Shown here: piece after piece, positions 1 to 6,998 of the stretch
How the letters are laid out: each line of letters starts with the position of its first letter
Position numbering within the stretch: the first letter of the stretch is position 1
Assembly: GCA_945877135.1 (NCBI GenBank)
Contig: CAMCQY010000016.1
Span: 1 to 41,742 of the forward strand
Reading direction: 5' to 3'
DNA from: Candidatus Kuenenia stuttgartensis
GTDB taxonomy: Bacteria; Planctomycetota; Planctomycetia; Pirellulales; UBA1268
Length of the DNA: 41,742 nucleotides
The notes under the pieces: model-generated
Databases searched by the model: none
Seen by the model: only the letters and a program-made list of their open reading frames with translations
Told to the model about the DNA's origin: nothing
Made by a program: the position numbers and the translations under genes

Positions 1-423
1 GTCAGGTCGGAAGGCAGGCTTGACCGGTGCGATTATGCCGCCACCGCGTGGACCGGGCCGCCGGCCCACACACTGGCCTGGTGGCGATCGACCTTTCCGG
101 CCACCGCGACCGCCGGCACAACGCTCGCGCCGGCCGACGTGCTGCTCGACGTGCTGGAGGAACTCGAGGGGCGCGAGGCCGATGCGGCCCTCCGCTACCT
201 CGTGGCGCTCGAACTCGTCCGCCGCCGCGCTGTGCGATTTGTCGATCGGCATGGCCCTGACCAAGACGACAGGCGGGCGGGCGATGGAGTGCCCGACCTG
301 ATCCTGGCCTGCCGCAAACGTGACCGCGAATACCGCGTGCGGGCTGTGTCGGCTCAGGAGGCCACTGTCCCGGGGGTCGAGGAGCGGCTGACGGCGCTGC
401 TCTGGAGCGGAGGTGCCGCATGA
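1..423 (+). CDS. Conserved hypothetical protein, C-terminal part (5' truncated)
   Basis: The reading frame is open from the first base to the TGA at 421-423, so the start lies outside the window and about 140 residues are visible. It begins with a Cys-containing segment and a Trp-rich stretch (AWWRSTFPA). A predicted helical region follows (DVLLDVLEELEG, then RYLVALELVRRRAVRF), then a short beta-rich tail (LILACRKRDREYRVRAVS). I recall similar WWR...LVRRR proteins from planctomycetes next to lipoprotein genes, but I know of no function. The stop overlaps the next start by four bases (ATGA), so the two genes are probably translationally coupled. The coding frame is favoured over the other two plus frames by this coupling and by its balanced residue composition. 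Confidence 0.72.
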   Translation, partial: VRSEGRLDRCDYAATAWTGPPAHTLAWWRSTFPATATAGTTLAPADVLLDVLEELEGREADAALRYLVALELVRRRAVRFVDRHGPDQDDRRAGDGVPDLILACRKRDREYRVRAVSAQEATVPGVEERLTALLWSGGAA

Positions 424-1361
424 CCACAGCCGCGTCGCGGAGCCACGTCGCCTCAAGCCTTGCCGCTTCGCGGGCCGTGGCGTTTGCGGTCGTGGTGGCT
501 GCCTTGGCCTCTACCGGGGCCGCCTGCCCGCAGGCCATCCGGGGTTATCAGGTGGGCACGATGCCGCTGCCGCGGACGCTGCCTGCGCAGCCTACGCTCG
601 ATCAGATCATCGCGACCGTCCACGACAACACGCAGCGGGTGCGGAGCTACATGGCACCGCAGGCGGTGCTGATCGTGCCCGGCGTGCCGCGGCTGTCGGC
701 GCAGGTGGCCTGCGAGCCGCCCCGTCGCTTCCGCCTCCGCGCCCAGACCGCCGTCACCGGCAGCGAACTCGACATCGGCAGCAACGACGATCTCTTCTGG
801 CTTTGGATCCGCCGCCATCAGCCGCCGATGATGCTCCACTGCCGCCACGATCAATACGACCAGTCGTCCGCCCGGAGTCTCCTGCCCATCCGCGCCGACT
901 GGATGCCCGAGCTTTTGGGGCTTGTGAACTTCCGTCCTGAAGACCGTCATGAAGGGCCGGTTCCCTTGCCCGATGGCCGGGTCGAGATTCGCAGTCGCAT
1001 CACGCAGGCGGCGGGCGCTGCGACCGGAGCCGACGGAGAACTGCTCAAGTCAACGATTCTCGACGGCACCACTGGGCTCGTGATCGAGCAGCATCTGTTC
1101 ACGGCCGCGGGCGAACGGCTGGCGAGCTGCCGCACCACGAAGCACCGGGTCGACCCGCACTCGGGCGCGGCCCTGCCGCGATTCGTGGAGGTGTCGTGGC
1201 CGGCGTCGGGGATCGAGTTCCAATTGGAACTGGCGGCCATCTCCACGAACATGCCGTCAACCGATCCCGGTCAGCTCTGGCAGATGCCTGCCTACGAGGG
1301 CTACACACCGGTCGATCTCGCCGATCCTGCGGTGGTGATCAGTCCGGTTGGACCGCGCTGA
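420..1361 (+). CDS. Putative lipoprotein with LolA-like features
   Basis: A protein of 313 residues. The N-terminus is a probable lipoprotein signal: a hydrophobic stretch (VAFAVVVAALA) ends in STGAAC, with Cys near residue 36. Gly at the -3 position makes the lipobox imperfect. The segment LDQIIATVHDNTQRVRSY, followed by alternating beta-like stretches (RFRLRAQTAVTGSELDIGSNDD, in parts) and a Trp-rich FWLWIRR, resembles the LolA/outer-membrane lipoprotein-sorting fold, a half-barrel that binds lipid acyl chains. The fold call is by general resemblance only. It overlaps the upstream partial gene by four bases, and the pair probably forms one operon that ends here because the next gene runs convergently. 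The role may be in envelope lipid or lipoprotein handling (inference). Confidence 0.7.
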   Translation: MTTAASRSHVASSLAASRAVAFAVVVAALASTGAACPQAIRGYQVGTMPLPRTLPAQPTLDQIIATVHDNTQRVRSYMAPQAVLIVPGVPRLSAQVACEPPRRFRLRAQTAVTGSELDIGSNDDLFWLWIRRHQPPMMLHCRHDQYDQSSARSLLPIRADWMPELLGLVNFRPEDRHEGPVPLPDGRVEIRSRITQAAGAATGADGELLKSTILDGTTGLVIEQHLFTAAGERLASCRTTKHRVDPHSGAALPRFVEVSWPASGIEFQLELAAISTNMPSTDPGQLWQMPAYEGYTPVDLADPAVVISPVGPR

Positions 1362-1420
1362 GCCGTCTCGAACGGTGGACGAAAGCGTCGCGAGGCTCCG
1401 GCGCCGACATGACTCGGTGG

Positions 1421-2077
1421 CTACTCGGGCTCGTCTGACTTCAGCTTCATCTTCTGTCGCGCTCGAGCGAGGGCAGGACCGATCGACCCCAACGGCATGC
1501 CGGTGAGCCGGCTGATCTCGCCGTAGCTCCGGCCCTCCAAATGATGGAGCCTCACCAGTTTGGCCTCTGTCTCGTCCAGTCCGCTGAGCATCCGCTCCAC
1601 CTGCTCGCGGTCTGCCAGTTGAGCCTGGCCATTGTCGCCGCGGGCTGGCGCGTGCCCGTCGGAGAGCGGCCGTCTGCCGTGTGTTTTTTCAGCCAGCCTG
1701 GTCAGGCAGCGGACGGCAACGCGGCGGGCGACGACGGCGAGATAGGTCGCCAGGCTCGAGCGGCCCTCGAAACCCCGGAGCACCGCGGCGTCGTGGTGCA
1801 GAATTTCGAGCAGGATGTCGGCGAGCAGGTCATCGCGGTCGGCCGGCGTGAGGGACATCCGCCGCTGGGCAGCGGTGCGATCGACGACGAAGGCGAGCAG
1901 GCCTCCATACCGGGCGACGAATGCATCCCAGGCCGTCGGAAGGCCCTCGAGGCACTCCTGGATGAGTTGCCGATCCTCGGGCGAAAAGATCGCCTCCGTC
2001 GGGGGGGGGCTGCGATCTGGTTGCTGTATCGAACCGGTTGCAGGCGGAGAGTCCATCGTCGTCACAGCCAACGTCAC
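1421..2077 (-). CDS. RNA polymerase sigma factor, ECF/sigma-70 family
   Basis: A protein of 218 residues. Region 2 is visible from about residue 37 (LIQECLEGLPTAWDAFVARY, then DLLADILLEILHHD and FEGRSSLATYLAVVARRVAV), where the core-binding and -10-recognition helices lie. Region 4 is the C-terminal helix-turn-helix (LDETEAKLVRLHHLEGRSY, GEISRLTGMPLGSIGPALAR), which would contact the -35 element. No anti-sigma gene adjoins it, so control through a partner encoded elsewhere or through transcription is inferred. A Pro-rich N-terminal segment (RSPPPTEA) is encoded by nine consecutive C residues, a possible slippage site. A second Met at residue 8 is an alternative start; both lie upstream of the C tract. 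The gene is convergent with the lipoprotein gene and divergent from fdxA. Confidence 0.88.
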   Translation of the reverse strand: MTLAVTTMDSPPATGSIQQPDRSPPPTEAIFSPEDRQLIQECLEGLPTAWDAFVARYGGLLAFVVDRTAAQRRMSLTPADRDDLLADILLEILHHDAAVLRGFEGRSSLATYLAVVARRVAVRCLTRLAEKTHGRRPLSDGHAPARGDNGQAQLADREQVERMLSGLDETEAKLVRLHHLEGRSYGEISRLTGMPLGSIGPALARARQKMKLKSDEPE

Positions 2078-2415
2078 GGCACGACCTCGCGATCATCCGC
2101 GGCCCGCGCGCCGCAGGAAATGCGGCAGAGAACGCAGTACCGTGACTGGAGTATTGCCCCGACAGGGCCAATCATAGGGCCCGCAGGCCACCGCAACCAA
2201 GAGCGGGAGCGTCTCGACTCATGAAACGTTGCAAAATCGCCGATTTCTGAATCGTTGACAGGGCCGCTGGCTCCCCCTACGATTCCGCGCATCCAGCACA
2301 GTTTGACAAGCCACCGGCAGCCGTTCAAAACGTCCGCCGTTTCCATTCAAACCCAGACTCTCGACCCCGACTCTCAATCCAGCTTCTCATCATCCCATTT
2401 CAAGGAGCCCCAGCC
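2078..2415. other. Divergent intergenic region, sigma factor / fdxA
   Basis: No credible gene is seen in these 338 bp. The region holds the fdxA promoter (2255-2283) and a leader of about 125 nt that is C/T-rich and carries short repeats of GACTCTC-like sequence. No clear promoter for the sigma factor gene was recognised on the other strand. Confidence 0.6.
2255..2283 (+). promoter_or_regulatory. Sigma70-type promoter for fdxA
   Basis: TTGACA (2255-2260) is a perfect -35 box. After a 17-base spacer it is followed by TACGAT (2278-2283), which matches TATAAT at four of six positions. It lies about 130 bases upstream of the fdxA start and points at it. A second TTGACA at about 2301 has no matching -10 box. 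Confidence 0.62.
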
Positions 2416-2688
2416 ATGACGCACGTTGTCGCCGAACCCTGTTTCGCCTGCAAATACACCGACTGCGTGGTGGTCTGCCCGGTCGAATGCTTCTACGAGG
2501 GTGACAAGATGGTCTACATCCACCCCGACGAGTGCATCGACTGCGAGGCCTGTGTCCCGGAGTGCCCGGTCGAGGCTGTCTTCCATGAGGACAACCTGCC
2601 CAGCGAATGGAAAGACTTCAAGGAACTCAACGCTGAGTTGGCACCGGTGTCCCCGGTCATCACCGAGAAAAAAGATCCGATTTGCTGA
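2416..2688 (+). CDS. fdxA: Ferredoxin, 7Fe [3Fe-4S][4Fe-4S] FdxA type
   Basis: A small soluble electron carrier of 90 residues. The cysteine pattern matches Azotobacter ferredoxin I with a shift of one: Cys9, Cys17 and Cys50 would bind the 3Fe-4S cluster, and Cys21, Cys40, Cys43 and Cys46 the 4Fe-4S cluster. Cys12 and Cys25 occupy the positions of the free cysteines. Family signatures [24 protein letters not shown] and the tail motif NAELAPV...ITEKKDP are all present. The protein stops just after that motif, so it lacks the longer C-terminal tail of the proteobacterial form and ends in an extra Cys90. AAGGAG at 2401-2406 is a good ribosome binding site for this start. It is a single gene with its own promoter. 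Its redox partner is not evident from the neighbours. Confidence 0.96.
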   Translation: MTHVVAEPCFACKYTDCVVVCPVECFYEGDKMVYIHPDECIDCEACVPECPVEAVFHEDNLPSEWKDFKELNAELAPVSPVITEKKDPIC

Positions 2689-2715
2689 ACGCCGAGCACG
2701 GCCCGGTGAGGCGAT

Positions 2716-2860
2716 CCGTTTCCCTTGCTTGCGCTGCGGGCTTGGATGAGAGACGGTTGCCGCCCCACTCCATGCGAGGGTCGTTTGCCCCGCCGTTCGC
2801 ATGCAAGGGTTGGTTTCCCCGCCGTTCCCGTGGAAGCCCGAAGCGCCAGCGAGGGAATCC
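2716..2860. repeat. Imperfect inverted repeat enclosing a 29-bp direct duplication
   Basis: The arms at about 2722-2743 (ending GCGCTGCGGGCTT) and 2834-2857 (starting AAGCCCGAAGCGCCAGCG) are inverted copies with a few mismatches. Between them a 28-bp unit at 2771-2798 recurs at 2800-2827 with 24 of 28 bases matching. The element fills the gap between the convergent fdxA and HNH genes. It could act as a bidirectional terminator or be a REP-type repeat. Confidence 0.6.
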
Positions 2861-2873
2861 GTGGTGCGAACGT

Positions 2874-3524
2874 TTACCGCAGATCGACAAGCCAGTAGGC
2901 GTTGTCGACGAAGCTTTTCCAGCTCTCGTACTTCGGGTTGCCAAGTTTGACGGTGAGGAGCGGGCTCCGCTTCGGCTTCACCGGATGCCGCACGAGGTTC
3001 ATCCGGGCTTCTGGCGGCGTGCGGCCGCCCTTGCGGACGTTGCAGGCCACACACGCACAGACGATGTTTTCCCAGCTTGTGATGCCGCCGCGACTGCGGG
3101 GCACGACGTGGTCGAGCGAGAGTTCGCTGGTGGGAAAGTGTTTCCCGCAATACTGGCAATGGTTGCCGTCGCGCGCGAAGACATTTCGACGGTTGAACCG
3201 CAGGCCCTGCCGGGGGCCGCGGTCGCAGGAGACGAGCCTGATCACGCGTGGGGCCTGGAGCTCGTAGCCGACCGCCCGCACCCAGTCCTCGTCGGGGGCC
3301 CGGAAGGCCGAGCGGAGTGAGGAAAGCTCCCGCCACGAGTCGAGCGAGTGGGCCGCATATTGCCCTTCCTCGATGTGCACCACCTCCGCCAGTTGACGGA
3401 AGAGCAGGGTGATCGCCCGGCGGACGTTGGTGATATGCACCGCTACGAACGAACGGTTCAGCACGAGCACGCTCAGGCCGAGCGTCCCGGGAGCGATTGC
3501 GGCGGGCATCATCGGAGCAGACAT
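2874..3524 (-). CDS. HNH endonuclease family protein
   Basis: A protein of 216 residues. The C-terminal half is a classic HNH nuclease: the zinc-type pair CQYCGKHF, then LSLDHVVPRSRGG containing the catalytic DH, WENIVCAC, and VACNVRKGGRTP with the second CxxC-like pair and the final basic segment. The N-terminal half (LVLNRSFVAVHITNVRRAITLL) is the usual extension of stand-alone planctomycete and cyanobacterial HNH proteins of this type. An upstream in-frame start would add 74 residues. I chose Met at 3522-3524 because GAGGAAC lies seven bases before it and the extra sequence looks non-coding. The substrate is unknown. There is no methylase, toxin or phage gene nearby, so a restriction role is not supported. 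Confidence 0.88.
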   Translation of the reverse strand: MSAPMMPAAIAPGTLGLSVLVLNRSFVAVHITNVRRAITLLFRQLAEVVHIEEGQYAAHSLDSWRELSSLRSAFRAPDEDWVRAVGYELQAPRVIRLVSCDRGPRQGLRFNRRNVFARDGNHCQYCGKHFPTSELSLDHVVPRSRGGITSWENIVCACVACNVRKGGRTPPEARMNLVRHPVKPKRSPLLTVKLGNPKYESWKSFVDNAYWLVDLR

Positions 3525-3730
3525 GGCAGTTCCTCGATGGGCACCCAACACCTCGACAGAGTCTAGTCGCCCGGCTCCCTCCCTGCCAAATAGTTGGCGG
3601 AGGGCGATGAACTGCCGCTTGCCTTTGCCGGAGGTTGCAGGCAGACTCATGATGTGAACCCCGCCTGTCGGTGGTCCACGCCGCGCCCGGCGGAGGCATG
3701 GCCGGACTCGTTCCCCCCGCGGAGAAGCCA

Positions 3731-4057
3731 ATGCTTCACTACTCATGCGACATCTGCAAGCGTCCGATTGACACCCGTGCGGACGTACACCACGTCGTGA
3801 AGATCGAGGTGTTTCCGGCCGTCGAGGACATCGCCGACCACGGCTGTTGCGACGGCGGCAGTCAGCAGGACGAGGCCGATCATCTCGAGGAGATGCAGGA
3901 CATGCTGGAGCGGCTCGATGAAGAGGATCTGCCTGCCGGTCTCGCGGATGGTGCCCGCTCGATGCGGTTCGATCTCTGCGATGCCTGCCGGCAGCGGTTC
4001 GTGAAAAACCCGCTCGGCCTGAAGCCCGGCAAGCAGCTTGACTTCAGCAACAACTGA
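3731..4057 (+). CDS. Small protein with two CxxC pairs, hypothetical
   Basis: A protein of 108 residues. The N-terminal CDICKRPID and C-terminal CDACRQRFVKNPLG form two CxxC pairs that could make one zinc-binding unit. Between them are a CC pair (HGCCDGG) and a strongly acidic helical stretch (DEADHLEEMQDMLERLDEEDL). The start at 3731 is preceded by GGAG with six bases of spacing. An upstream in-frame start at 3671 would only add Pro/Gly-rich sequence. Divergent from the HNH gene. I do not recognise a named family, and a regulatory or protein-binding zinc protein is the plausible guess. Confidence 0.75.
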   Translation: MLHYSCDICKRPIDTRADVHHVVKIEVFPAVEDIADHGCCDGGSQQDEADHLEEMQDMLERLDEEDLPAGLADGARSMRFDLCDACRQRFVKNPLGLKPGKQLDFSNN

Positions 4058-4110
4058 GGCGGTGTTGGGCCGGTGATCGAAGGGGGTTTCGGCCGCCGCC
4101 AAACTCCCAC

Positions 4111-5130
4111 TCAGACCTGCACGCGACGACCTTCTGACTGGCTCGTCGCCGCGGCCTGCACGATCTGCATCGCCTTGAGCGTGTCGTCGAGGCCGCTCAC
4201 CGCCCGCACGAGACTCGTCACTTTGCGGTGAAACTGCAGCAGCATATGCTCGCCCACCGGCCGCTCGCTCTCGAGCGATTCCTGATGGCGGCCCACCTCG
4301 TCGAACCAGACCAGGCTCGACGGCAGATCGATGAATGCGATGCCCTGCTCGCAGGCCACCTGCAGGGCGGCCGGCGGCCGGAAACCCGCCGCCTCATCCC
4401 ACTGCCGCGGCATGTAGTAGCCGCAACTGATCTGCGCGAGTGTTCCATTGCCGGGAGCCAGCGTGCCCTCGTTGATCGGCGAGAAATCGAGGCTCATCAT
4501 CTGGTAGTCGTCGGTGTCGCCACCAGGCACTTCGGCGTGCCGCACCGAGACCACGCTCGTCGGCTCCGCGCCCGCCACATAGCGGCACCAGTCCACCAGC
4601 TCCATCAGGTCGCGAGCCTCGCTGGCCCGGTCGCGCGGCGGCGCGGTCACGGCGGCTCCCGATAGCGGCACGCGACGGTGGCAGAAGAGAAGTCGCGGCC
4701 TGCCCAGTCTGGTGGCGATCAGTTCTTTGAGCCGCACCGTGGCCGGTGCATGCCGTCTGGGAAGTTCCGCCATGAATGCAATTCCCGACTCCTCGACCCG
4801 CTGCCGTAGCAGGCGAGCCTCGTCGGGCGCGAAGGGAAGCGAGATCGCCGAATAGACCGCCTTGCCGTGGTCGCAGGCGGCGAGGATCGGCGTCGCGCCA
4901 TACCACTGATCGGCGAAGTAGAGGATCGCGTCGATGTCGTCCCGCGCGGCCAACGCCCGAAAGCCGTCCACCGGAACGGTGCCGAGTTCGGTTGCCGCCT
5001 TCTTGGCGAGGTGTGCCACCTGCTCGCAGATGCCACGGACTTCGAAGCGGTCGGCCAGGGATCGCAGCGCCGGCAGGTGGCGGCTATCCCACTGGCTCCC
5101 CAGTCCGACGATGCCGACGCGAAGCCTCAT
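4111..5130 (-). CDS. Gfo/Idh/MocA-family oxidoreductase
   Basis: A protein of 339 residues, the usual length for the family. The Rossmann start is clear (LRVGIVGLGSQWDSRHLPAL), followed by the ICE...AKKAA nucleotide-binding segment and DIDAILYFADQWYGATPIL. The C-terminal half has the alpha/beta substrate domain. Where most members carry the EKP motif with its catalytic Lys, this protein reads VYSAISLPFAPDEA, so the Lys is not conserved. The protein could have a changed reaction or no dehydrogenase activity. The family normally oxidises or reduces sugars or amino acids with NAD(P). It lies directly downstream of purD with a four-base overlap (ATGA), so the two are cotranscribed although no biochemical link is obvious. 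Confidence 0.87.
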   Translation of the reverse strand: MRLRVGIVGLGSQWDSRHLPALRSLADRFEVRGICEQVAHLAKKAATELGTVPVDGFRALAARDDIDAILYFADQWYGATPILAACDHGKAVYSAISLPFAPDEARLLRQRVEESGIAFMAELPRRHAPATVRLKELIATRLGRPRLLFCHRRVPLSGAAVTAPPRDRASEARDLMELVDWCRYVAGAEPTSVVSVRHAEVPGGDTDDYQMMSLDFSPINEGTLAPGNGTLAQISCGYYMPRQWDEAAGFRPPAALQVACEQGIAFIDLPSSLVWFDEVGRHQESLESERPVGEHMLLQFHRKVTSLVRAVSGLDDTLKAMQIVQAAATSQSEGRRVQV

Positions 5131-6527
5131 GCGGGCTTCTCCACTGCCGGCTTCTCCACAACGGGCTCAGCAGGCTCGCCGACAGCCCCGACCGCCGCTT
5201 CAGCAGCCAGCTGCTCCCGCTCGTAGGCCAGCCCCTTGTCGGAGATGTCCTTGCGACACCATGCCCCCAGCCAGCGGATCTCCTTCACCGCCGAGTAGGC
5301 CTGCAGTTTTGCCCGGGCGAGCGAGGAGCCGACCGCCGTCACCGCCAGCACCCGGCCGCCGTCGCTCAGTACGCTGCCATCGGCAGCCCGTGTGGCGGCG
5401 TGGAACACCTCGACATCAGTCACTGTGGCGGCAGCGTCGAGTCCGCGGATGGCGCGGCCCTTCTGGACCGCTCCCGGATAGCCCTCCGATGCCATCACCA
5501 CCGTCACGCTCGCCCCGTCTCGCCACCGCGGCGGCTCCACGGTATCGAGGCGACGATCCACTGCCGCGTCAAACAGTTCCAGCAGGCTCGACTCGAGCCG
5601 AATCATCAGTGCCTCGCATTCGGGGTCGCCAAAGCGGGCGTTGAATTCCAGCACCTTCGGACCCTGTGCCGTGAGCATCAGGCCGGCATAGAGCACGCCA
5701 TGAAAAGGCACCTTGGCCCGTCGCATCGCGTGGGCCGTTGGCACGAGTATCCGGGCCTCGATGTCGGCCAGCATGGCGGCGTCGACGAACGGGGCGGGGC
5801 AGTAGGCACCCATGCCGCCCGTGTTGGGGCCACTGTCGCCGTCGTGGGCGGCCTTGTGGTCCTGAAGCGGCGGCAGCGTGACGATCGTGCGGCCATCGGT
5901 GATGGCCATCACGCTCACCTCGATCCCATCGAGCCGTTCCTCGATGAGGATGCCCTTGGTCGCGGCGGCAAACTGCTCGTCGCCACCGAGGCTGTCGAGT
6001 GCGGCGAGCGCCGCCGCGCGATCGTCGCACACAAACACACCCTTTCCGGCGGCGAGCCCGTCTGCCTTCACCACCACCGGCATGTCTTCGCGGGCCTGCA
6101 GATAGTCGCGGGCTCGGGCCACGCCGCGAAACTCGCGGAACATCGCGGTCGGGACATCGCCCCGGTGCATGATCTGCTTGCAGAACAGTTTGCTGCCCTC
6201 GAGCTGCGCGGCCTTCGCCGTCGGACCGAAGATCCGTAGGCCCGCAGCCTCGAAGGCATCGACGATGCCGGCTACCAGCGGAGCTTCCGGCCCCACTACG
6301 GTCAGGTCGATCTGTCTCGATTGCGCCAGCTTCACGAGTGCCGGAATATCGTTGGCCGCGATCGATACGTTCTCCGCGACCGCCGCCGTGCCGGCGTTGC
6401 CCGGCGCGACGAGCACCTCGGCCCCGTCGCGGGCCAGTTTCCAGGCGATCGCATGCTCCCGCCCGCCACTTCCGACCACCAAAACACGACGCGATGTCGC
6501 TGCGGTCGGGCTGCGAGATGCTGGCAC
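5127..6527 (-). CDS. purD: Phosphoribosylamine-glycine ligase (GAR synthetase)
   Basis: Catalyses ATP-dependent joining of glycine to phosphoribosylamine in purine synthesis, in the cytoplasm. Visible motifs in order: VLVVGSGGREHAIAWKL at the N-terminus; the ATP-grasp core KADGLAAGKGVFV; EERLDGIEVSVMAI; the DHKAAHDGDSGPNTGGMGAY glycine/ATP site; and EFNARFGDPE for metal binding. I chose the GTG at 6525-6527 because AAAGGA lies nine bases upstream. A TTG at 6561-6563 would add 12 residues without a good ribosome binding site. The C-terminus carries an Ala/Glu/Pro-rich tail with a repeated VEKPA, beyond the family's normal end at about 430 residues. First gene of a two-gene minus-strand operon. 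Confidence 0.95.
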   Translation of the reverse strand: MPASRSPTAATSRRVLVVGSGGREHAIAWKLARDGAEVLVAPGNAGTAAVAENVSIAANDIPALVKLAQSRQIDLTVVGPEAPLVAGIVDAFEAAGLRIFGPTAKAAQLEGSKLFCKQIMHRGDVPTAMFREFRGVARARDYLQAREDMPVVVKADGLAAGKGVFVCDDRAAALAALDSLGGDEQFAAATKGILIEERLDGIEVSVMAITDGRTIVTLPPLQDHKAAHDGDSGPNTGGMGAYCPAPFVDAAMLADIEARILVPTAHAMRRAKVPFHGVLYAGLMLTAQGPKVLEFNARFGDPECEALMIRLESSLLELFDAAVDRRLDTVEPPRWRDGASVTVVMASEGYPGAVQKGRAIRGLDAAATVTDVEVFHAATRAADGSVLSDGGRVLAVTAVGSSLARAKLQAYSAVKEIRWLGAWCRKDISDKGLAYEREQLAAEAAVGAVGEPAEPVVEKPAVEKPA

Positions 6528-6815
6528 GGAGAGAGGTCCTTTCAAGGAAGTCAGGGTGAGCAAGCCAGGCGTTCCATGCCGGGGCAGGGGACGCCCGTGT
6601 GGACGAGTTCGGACTGGTGGTCAACGGCGACTGGCGTACTGTTTCAAAGGCCTCGGAGGCGGGGCCGGTTTGGCGGGGCCGGAGCTGGGATTGTGACGGC
6701 AGCGGTCGGGCAGGTTCAAGCCGTATCCAGAGTTCCGGCCCTGCTTCCACACTCTCGCGTCCGTGTGACCATGGCTCATTAGCTCGGGATTTCCGCAAAA
6801 CCCACGCAATCGACG

Positions 6816-6843
6816 TTGACAGCACAGCAAGCAGAGATACAGT
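6816..6843 (+). promoter_or_regulatory. Candidate promoter of the Rieske/cytochrome operon
   Basis: TTGACA at 6816-6821 is a perfect -35 box. After 16 bases TACAGT (6838-6843) matches TATAAT at four positions. Transcription would start near 6850, leaving a leader of about 150 nt before the Rieske gene. Confidence 0.5.
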
Positions 6844-6852
6844 TTAAGGTGA

Positions 6853-6876
6853 AGTTCGTGAAAAAAATCACGAACT
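6853..6876. promoter_or_regulatory. Palindromic operator candidate, CRP/FNR-like spacing
   Basis: AGTTCGTGA and TCACGAACT are perfect inverted 9-base arms separated by six A residues. The core GTGA-N6-TCAC has exactly the half-site spacing of CRP/FNR-family sites. It lies just downstream of the predicted start of transcription, where a bound protein would act as a repressor. No T-run follows, so it is not a typical terminator. Confidence 0.5.
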
Positions 6877-6998
6877 CTGCCAATCACGGTCGAAACCAAC
6901 TTTTTGTGCGATTTGGTGTGTCCCGTCCCGGCAGGTTTTGGCCGTTTTCAATCAATCCATTTGGCACATCTGGCATAGACCTTTGACGAGGCTATTGG

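Larger units (their letters stand above)
6528..6998. other. Divergent regulatory region, purD / Rieske operon
   Basis: This 471-bp gap holds no convincing gene. It contains a sigma70-like promoter (6816-6843) and a perfect palindrome (6853-6876), and becomes AT-richer from about 6780 to 6980, in contrast to the GC-rich genes on both sides. Confidence 0.65.

Noticed and set aside
2374-3699. A 441-residue minus-strand frame spanning fdxA and the HNH gene
   Set aside because: It is Arg/Pro-rich, out of frame with the HNH motifs and crosses a well-supported gene and a repeat.
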